Assembly (NCBI RefSeq): GCF_000372725.1
Contig: NW_005197198.1
Coordinates: 535,152 to 599,151 of the forward strand
DNA length: 64,000 nt
Source: Emiliania huxleyi CCMP1516
Taxonomy: Eukaryota > Haptophyta > Isochrysidales > Noelaerhabdaceae
Direction of reading: 5' to 3'
Shown: one piece after another, positions 55,858-64,000 of the stretch
Layout of the letters: each line of letters opens with the position of its first letter
Position numbering within the stretch: the first letter of the stretch is position 1
Notes under the pieces: model-generated
Databases searched by the model: none
Told to the model about the DNA's origin: nothing
The model's input: the letters and a program-made list of their open reading frames with translations, nothing else
Program-made: the position numbers and the translations under genes

Positions 55858-56394
55858 ATGCGCCACCAGGAGCGGACGCGTCAGTTCGAGAAGCAGACAT
55901 TCGACGTGACCTCCCAGTGCGAGAGGTACTGCCGCTGCATCTGCTGCCCGTGCGTCGGCCTCTCCACTACAAAGCTCGAACTCGGCCCAGACGAGGCGGT
56001 CCTCACCAAGCACGACTGCTGCAACCACATTGTGCAGAAGCGGCCGTATGCGCAGCTGGGCTCGGTGGACTCGCACCACGAGTGCGGCATCTGCTGGAGC
56101 GTCGGATCGGATCTCACCGGCCGCGACGGCAGGCTGATGCCTGGCTGGGGCTGCAACGCGCCGCTGGTGCGCGAGATAGTCGAGGAGCTGCAGGAGCGCA
56201 AGCTTGGACGCGGCAACGTGGCGCAGATGAGGTCACACGAGGACCTGGCCGCGTCGGTTGCCCACGCCCACGCCAAACTCGACACAATCCTCTCTCATCT
56301 GGGTCTTGAGCCTCCAGCGCCGCCGCCGCCGCCGCCCGCAGAGGCGCTTGCAGTCGCACCGCTGCCAGCTGCAGAGGAGATGATCCGCATGTAG
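55858..56394 (+). CDS. Cys-rich protein of unknown function
   Basis: 178 aa, single exon, ATG 55858 (MRHQERTRQFEKQTFDVTSQ). A Cys cluster CERYCRCICCPCVGL is followed by TTKLELGPDEAVLTKHDCCN, VQKRPYAQLGSVDSHHECGI, and PLVREIVEELQERKLGRGNV, a helix. The end is Pro/Ala-rich. This pattern recalls an unnamed algal family with a beta-domain like a lipid- or membrane-binding module, from memory only. The Cys pairs suggest metal binding or palmitoylation. Codon use matches its neighbours. Confidence 0.65.
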   Translation: MRHQERTRQFEKQTFDVTSQCERYCRCICCPCVGLSTTKLELGPDEAVLTKHDCCNHIVQKRPYAQLGSVDSHHECGICWSVGSDLTGRDGRLMPGWGCNAPLVREIVEELQERKLGRGNVAQMRSHEDLAASVAHAHAKLDTILSHLGLEPPAPPPPPPAEALAVAPLPAAEEMIRM

Positions 56395-56975
56395 CCGCAA
56401 CATTGGAGAACCAGCAGACTGCCTTACCGGTTCTGGCCCTCAACGGGCTCTCCGCCACCGTTGCTTTTGCTGAGCAGTGTGATGACTTGCTTGTGTGTTG
56501 TGTCTTGTGAGTGCTGATCCGACATATGACTTATGAGTGCGAAGAACGGCGAAGACCGAAGTGGGTGTCGTCTCTTCGTGACGTCTGACGACATCGACCA
56601 TGTCGTCCTTTCACAGCGCGCGCCCAGCGCGCGCTCCGGAGCTCCACCTCCAGCCTGCACAGGCTCTCCGACTCTCCGCTCAGGGTCAAGTCTCAAGACA
56701 AGTGAGTGGTGACACTGTGGGTGTCTGTTTGACGTGCCGACGTAAAAAGAAATACGGGGGCGGGGGTCATTTAAGGTTTAGCTTTTAACGGTACGAAGGG
56801 TAAGAGCAGAGCGACAGCCGCGCCGCGATACAGAGACACGTACTCGAGGCGACAAAAGAGAGAGCCTCGCTGTACGAATCGCCGTCTTCACACCCTAGCC
56901 TAGCCCCCAGCTCGCGTCACCTAACGCTCCGCAATATTCAGTCCCATTTGCCCAGACATGCCCCAGCCCCTCACG
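56395..56975. other. Convergent intergenic region
   Basis: No recognised motif; lower-GC stretches near 56470-56560 and 56740-56900 fit 3' untranslated sequence. Confidence 0.5.
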
Positions 56976-59490
<2,515 letters not shown>

Positions 59491-59603
59491 TACTGGCTGT
59501 CTCAGGTGTGCGCGAGTCCACGTAGACTCCAGCGCGCGTGCCGGGAGCGTCGTTTTCTTTCTTGCGGATTTCTTGAGTTTTTCGAATTTTTCGAAATGAC
59601 GCA

Positions 59604-59735
59604 GTGTGTCTTGTGAGCCTGTTTGTGTCTGTGTGTCGCTCGTGCGTGTCGTCATCATCTGTCTCGCGTCCACCCATACCGCGTTGGTGTCCAGTCCGAG
59701 CCTGGCTGTTCTTCACCTTCCTACCTAACCTAACC
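59604..59735 (-). repeat. Dispersed ~130-bp repeat, copy 2, upstream of TPR-HSP70
   Basis: Reverse complement of 1096-1227 with few differences. It ends about 115 bp upstream of the chaperone ATG, in the same sense, and so lies in its leader or promoter. Confidence 0.8.
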
Positions 59736-59866
59736 TAACGCAGTGAAGAAGAAGCAGAGGGGACTCAGCAATGTTGGTGTTTGTGTGTGTCCGGGGGTCA
59801 CGCGACAAAACGCACGCACACACATGCTACGATCGATCGACATGTCACATGAGTACGGGGTGTGGA

Positions 59867-60750
59867 CCCTGTGCTGAGTCAGCCTTTCGAGTTCGCGAAC
59901 TGGCGAACTGCATCGGTTCGGTCGTTCGCCCTTGGGTGCCCGAACCCTCGAACTAGAACTCGAGCATTTTCTTTTCTCCTCCCCCCCCCCCGACCCGCTT
60001 CACACCCGCAGGCCGAGGAATACCAGGGAAGTTCGTCTGAACTGCGAACCGCGAACGAACCGCAATATTTATTTTTTGGCTCTGCAGGCCTGTATAGTCC
60101 CTGGTTGCCTACTAGAGGCCGAGTACGCCTGGACGCCTCGGGGAGCCCCCGTCGCCCCCATTCTACTCGCCAGTCAGCACGCACGGCGCCCAGGCACCAC
60201 AGCTCAGGGCGGCCCTGCTCACAGCGCCTTCATGGAGTACATGCGCAAAAACCACGCCAAGTACGCGAAGGCGTGAGCAAGGAGGCGTCGAGGCTGAGCG
60301 AGTCCCCCCCCCCTCCCCCTTTTCAATGGTCCCCGGGCGGCGGCGCACCGGGGTAGTCGCGCCCGCAGTCCGCTAGATTGCAGACTGTCGCGGACCATCA
60401 GACCTGTGCTAGTGCCGCCTGTGTGTATGGGCACCTGAGATTGAGGGCCAGACCGCGTCCGCACGCGCGCACGTGGCGCAGTTGCGCGAGTTCGTTCGTT
60501 CAGCGCGGCTCGTGGCTGAACTGCACGCCGAACGAACGAAATTTCGGCGATGATTTTCTTTTTTCCTAAGTTCGAACGGAGTTCACGAACGTTCGTTCGT
60601 TTTCGCAGTTCGCGCCTTCGCCCTTTCCACAGCCGTGGCGGTCCGTTCAGTTTGAGGTTCGGGCTGGGCCCCGCCGGCTGGGCTGCGTTCGTTGGAGTTC
60701 GGAGTTCACGAAATCCGCGCGAACTCGAAAGGCTGCCCTCAGTTGCACAG
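59867..60750. mobile_element. Inverted-repeat element rich in TTCG words
   Basis: CAGCCTTTCGAGTTCGCG at 59880-59897 is repeated as a perfect complement at 60718-60735. Outward, CCCTGTG-CTGAG continues the inverted similarity on both sides with small gaps. Arms are filled with GTTCG/CGAAC palindromes (for example near 60045, 60490 and 60590). Size is about 860-880 bp, close to the 874-bp element at 46879. There is no coding content and no clean target-site duplication. Confidence 0.7.
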
Positions 60751-60982
60751 GGATTGTGCGCCGGGCCCTCCTGCTCGGCTCCAGCCAGTAGACAAGTGTT
60801 ACCATCAACAGAGTAGAAGAATCTGACCTCGGGGCCGATGTGACCAAGCGCTGGGGTAGCGTCTAGCGACTGCGTGGTTCTGCCTCACTCCTCACACCCA
60901 TGGTCTCACAGCTGCAACCGTTTTTCTTCTTTCGGCGTTTTCTTTGATTCATGATTGTTCAGAAAATTCTAAATATGCACTC

Positions 60983-61078
60983 GTGCATGCACATGTTGTG
61001 CATGTGCATGTGCATGTGCATGTGTCATGTGCATGTGCATGCGCATGTCGCATGTGCATGCACGTGCACATGTGCCTG
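60983..61078. repeat. Alternating (CATGTG)n tract
   Basis: A long run of alternating purine-pyrimidine words (CATGTG, CATGCA) just downstream of the last gene on the minus strand. Such tracts can adopt Z-DNA. Confidence 0.9.
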
Positions 61079-61111
61079 TGTGATCCGTCACATGGACATG
61101 GGGCTACGTAC

Positions 61112-63632
61112 TCATACAGGCGCGGCCCGCGGCTGCTTCGACCCCCTTCCCCGGCCAGGCGCGGCCCGCGGCTGCTTCGACCCCCTCCCCCGGCCAGGCG
61201 CCGCCGGCGGCTGCTCCAAGCTACGACTCCTCTCGTTTCGCCGGAGAGCGGCGTCGAGACTCTTCTTCAGCTGATGCGTGCCCGCCATCTCGGCGCAGAT
61301 CGAGCGCATCTCGCAGAAGCGGCACGGCTGGCCGTCGCGGGTCTTGCTGCAGGGCTGCGGCATCGGCGCCGAGCAAAGGCGGACGGCCCCGAGTGCGGCT
61401 GCGATCTCCGTCTCGCGCCCTTCGAGCCCTTCCCAAACTGCTGTGGGGCTTGCTGTGCGCACGAAGCGCATGAGGCTGCAAATGACGTCGTTGGCGCCAA
61501 GGAAACCTGGATCGCGTCGCGTCTCGTTGAGCAGCCGGAGGAGCTTGCCGAAGCCGTCCCCTTTCAGGGCGTCTCGGACCCGGCCGAGGCGCAGAATTGG
61601 ATCAACTTCGCCGCAAATCGCGTCGACGTCCTTTTTGAACGCCTCCACCAAGGGGCGTACGGGACCCTGCTGATACGCCCTGCGCCTCTCGAGCGCCGCC
61701 TCCTGCTCCGTCTCCGCCTGCTTCCGCGACCTTTCCGCCTCCAGATGGCCCTCCAGCGTGTCGTACCCCGGCGGGAGGCCATCGTAGAGTCCAAGAAGCG
61801 GTCCCGGCTCGGGCAGCAGCTCGCCGTCGCCGCCGTCGCTGTCGCCCGCGCCGCCGCCTCCCAGGCCGCCGCCACCCGCCCCTCCGCCGCCGCCTCCGTC
61901 GCTCTCGCCCGCGCCGCCGCCTCCCACGCCGCCGCCTCCCGCCCGCGAGGCCGAGCGGTCTGCGGCGTGCACGGGCTCACGTGACGTGGGGACCTTGCGA
62001 GCAATCACGCGGCGCGGCTCGTCATCGTCGTCGTCCGACGACCAGCGCCACCTCTTGCGACGTGCCCTCCGCGGCGTGCCCTCCCCATCGTCGCTAGAAG
62101 ACTCGGAGGATGGCGCGGGGACGTTGATGATGCGGTACTCCGAGCCATTCCCCGGCAGCTGCACACACGCGTCGACCGGCACCAGCCACGCCTCGTCGAA
62201 GAGCGACGTGGAAGAGGCTTCCGCGAAGAGGCTCTGCGGGAGCACGATGACGCCGGGGCCCCTGCGCTGCTCCAGGAAGCCCGACAGCGCCGCTCGCCAG
62301 TCCCAGCGGAAGGACGGCTCGGCGTCGCACTCGGGCAAGTCGGACTCGTCCAACCGGATGAAGACGCCCTGCTGGAAGGACCGCGGGTCATCCAGCAGCG
62401 CATGCGGCCTCGTGAACTGCACGTCCGTGCCAGCCAGCGCCGCCGGGCGATAGCCCCAAGGATGGATCGCCCGCAGAAGCGGGAAGGTGCCACTGACGTG
62501 GATCAACGAGTCGGGAGCGAAGCTGCTCATCGCCTCGCCAATCCTCGCGGCCAGGCCGTCCGGCTCGCGCTCGCGCTCGCACGAGCCGGACCGGTAGCCC
62601 AGGTGGTTGCACTTGACAACAACCTCGCCAGCGGCGATGAGCCGCTGCGCAAAGTCGGAGTCCTCTGCGCGCTCCGCTAGCGGGTGGTACTGCGTCGGCG
62701 CGTCGGTGCGCACGCTGACGACGACGGCTGGTGTCGACGTCAGCCCCGTGGACGAGGTGGAAACGGGGTCCTTGCTCGGGGAGCGCGTCGCGTTGTGCGC
62801 GTGACAGCCGACGAGCGCGGGCTGGCCGGCGAGAGGCTTGAGGAGGCCCGCGGCCAGAGCGTTGAGCGTAATGGGCTCGTCGTTGTCTCCCGCAGGGTCA
62901 AGCTTGAGGAGGCCCGTCACGTCGTCGTCCAGCATCAAGAAGCGCTCGAAGAACGCGCGAGTCGAGGAGCCGGAGCTGCGTCGTCGAACCTCCACGCAGA
63001 ACGCCTTGACCCAGAAGCGGGCATCTCCGACATTCCCGTCGTCGGTCGGCAGAACGCACAGCACTAGCTGCGGGAAGCGGAGGCGGTACTCGGTTACCTG
63101 GCGAGGCTTGACAAAGACGATGTGCAGATGGGACGTGCCGCACTCCACGAACTGCGAGTAGTTTTGCCGAGCGGTGTCAGGCTTGTCGTCGCCGCCGGAG
63201 GGCACGCAGATCGGCTGGCCGATGCCGTTTGCGAGGCAGCGGGCCAGGAAGGACTCGCCAAAACAGAAGCTGCCGCCATCCGCTACGCTGCCAAAAACGA
63301 CGCCGCCGACGCCCGGGTCGAACTCAAACGTCCCGTCCTCGATGTAGGATTCAGGCACGAGGAGGCGGAGGCCCACGGCGCGGCCGCGCTGCACAGACTC
63401 GATCGCCCCAAAGGAGCCGCAGAGCGCCCGCACGTCGCTCCCGAAGGCGAGAGTCAGCTCTCGGTCCTGCTCGACGCTACCGCTCCCGCTGCTCCCTGGG
63501 AGCGTCGTGTACGGGTGCGAGGCGCCGCCAGCGCCGCCCGCGCCGCCCACGCCACCCGCTTGCTGCTGCCGCCCCTCCACATAGAGCATCGTCGATCCGT
63601 CCAAAGACCCTCCACTGCCGCCGCCGCCGCCG

Positions 63633-63681
<49 letters not shown>

Positions 63682-63997
63682 TGCCGCCGCCGCCGCCTCG
63701 GCCCCCGCCACTTCCCCTTCCGCCACCGCCGCCGCCGCCGCCGCCTCTGCTGCCGCTGCTCTCGCCGCCTGCGCTGCTACAGAGGCCCCTGCCGCCTGCG
63801 CTCCCCTGCTCGCCCGAGCGCCGACTCGACGCGATGAAGAAGCCGGCGGTGCGACCGGAGGCAGGCGCCAGGAGCCGCCGCCGCATCGGGCTCGGCTCGC
63901 CCTTGTCGACGTTCCAGCCGACTAATTTCTCGAACCGCTCCCGAAAGCCCTCATGCGTCATGTTGCCCTTACTGTCGACCCGCCGCGTCATTGGCAT
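61112..63997 (-). CDS. Large protein with a GT-A-like glycosyltransferase candidate domain; may be 5' partial
   Basis: The open frame of 961 codons begins at ATG 63997, three bases from the window edge, so upstream exons are possible. After MTHEGFRERFEKLVGW comes a Gly-rich tract encoded by GGC repeats (63600-63730). The middle has SHLHIVFVKPRQVTEYRLRF, PQLVLCVLPTDDGNVGDARF and FFERFLMLDDDVTGLLKLDP. The order P..Y...FP...LP...G.G.AR...FLMLDDD resembles GT-A glycosyltransferases of the GREB1/base-modification type, from memory. The C-terminal part is helical with a Cys-rich end (CRFCEMRSICAEM) and three Arg/Gly/Pro repeats (APGRGRGSKQPR). Function is not established. Confidence 0.5.
61118..61205 (-). 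repeat. 38-bp coding tandem repeat at the protein C terminus
   Basis: Copies of GGCGCGGCCCGCGGCTGCTT plus CGACCCCC occur at 61120 and 61158, with a degenerate third copy at about 61196. They encode APGRGRGSKQPRA units at the end of the GT-A-like protein. Confidence 0.85.
63600..63735 (-). repeat. (GGC)n coding tract, poly-Gly
   Basis: Long CCG/GCC triplet run encoding about 40 Gly with few Ser/Arg interruptions in the GT-A-like protein. Confidence 0.95.
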
Positions 63998-64000
63998 CCA

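Noticed and set aside
60983-61078. CATGTG tract as a coding or regulatory array
   Set aside because: It is simple alternating sequence with no gene; kept only as a repeat.

Overview
The window is nuclear DNA of a eukaryotic microalga, most likely a haptophyte of the Emiliania/Gephyrocapsa type. The reasons are very high GC, spliceosomal introns, a plastid protein with a two-part (signal plus transit) leader of red-lineage secondary plastids, a Tat-type lumenal PsbP-like protein, an LHC-like one-helix protein, and gene families of algae (TIR/ephrin-like receptor, acyltransferase-3, large USP). Nothing prokaryotic is present. The species assignment is inference.

Layout. 1-2.3 kb: repeats, no clear gene. 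2.4-2.8 kb: LHC-like one-helix protein (+). 3.6-4.9 kb: STEEP1/UPF0428 plus DUF167 fusion (-), separated by a MITE-like inverted repeat from a divergent SET-domain methyltransferase (5.2-7.9 kb, +). 7.9-9.1 kb: methyltransferase-like gene (+). 9.5-11.4 kb: retroelement debris. 11.5-22.2 kb: secreted protein and then a very large membrane receptor (+) with beta-helix coils, ephrin-receptor-like Cys-rich modules, about eight membrane helices and a cytoplasmic TIR domain. 22.6-29.6 kb: two minus-strand genes that look like a glycan O-acylation pair (PAN/PC-esterase-like and acyltransferase-3/beta-propeller). 29.8-30.4 kb: small secreted-type protein (+). 31.1-32.7 kb: SFT2 Golgi traffic protein (-). 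33.3-34.2 kb: F-box protein (+). 34.6-44.7 kb: giant USP9X/USP24/USP34-like deubiquitinase (+). 44.9-46.6 kb: Ala-rich coiled-coil protein (-). 46.9-47.8 kb: a transposon with long inverted arms and an 8-bp target duplication. 48.3-49.2 kb: F-box/ankyrin protein (-) whose intron is telomeric repeat. 49.5-51.0 kb: EamA transporter (-). 51.1-53.6 kb: trypsin-Hint fusion (+). 54.2-55.0 kb: PsbP-like (-). 55.9-56.4 kb: Cys-rich protein (+). 57.0-59.5 kb: TPR-HSP70 fusion (-). 59.9-60.7 kb: a second inverted-repeat element. 61.1 kb to the edge: a GT-A-like glycosyltransferase candidate (-). Two assembly gaps lie at 13.2 and 27.6 kb.

The main theme is introns. Conserved protein motifs let many splice sites be fixed by eye. 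Whole genes (STEEP1-like, SFT2) use only GC-AG introns, while the receptor and the trypsin-Hint gene use GT-AG. Many GC-AG introns begin and end inside a direct duplication of exon sequence joined at AG|GC, and many carry arrays of about 10-bp repeats. One intron is TTAGGG telomeric repeat flanked by a 7-bp duplication, and one gene has six near-identical introns in a tandem exon-intron array. Together these suggest several active routes of intron gain in one 64-kb stretch.
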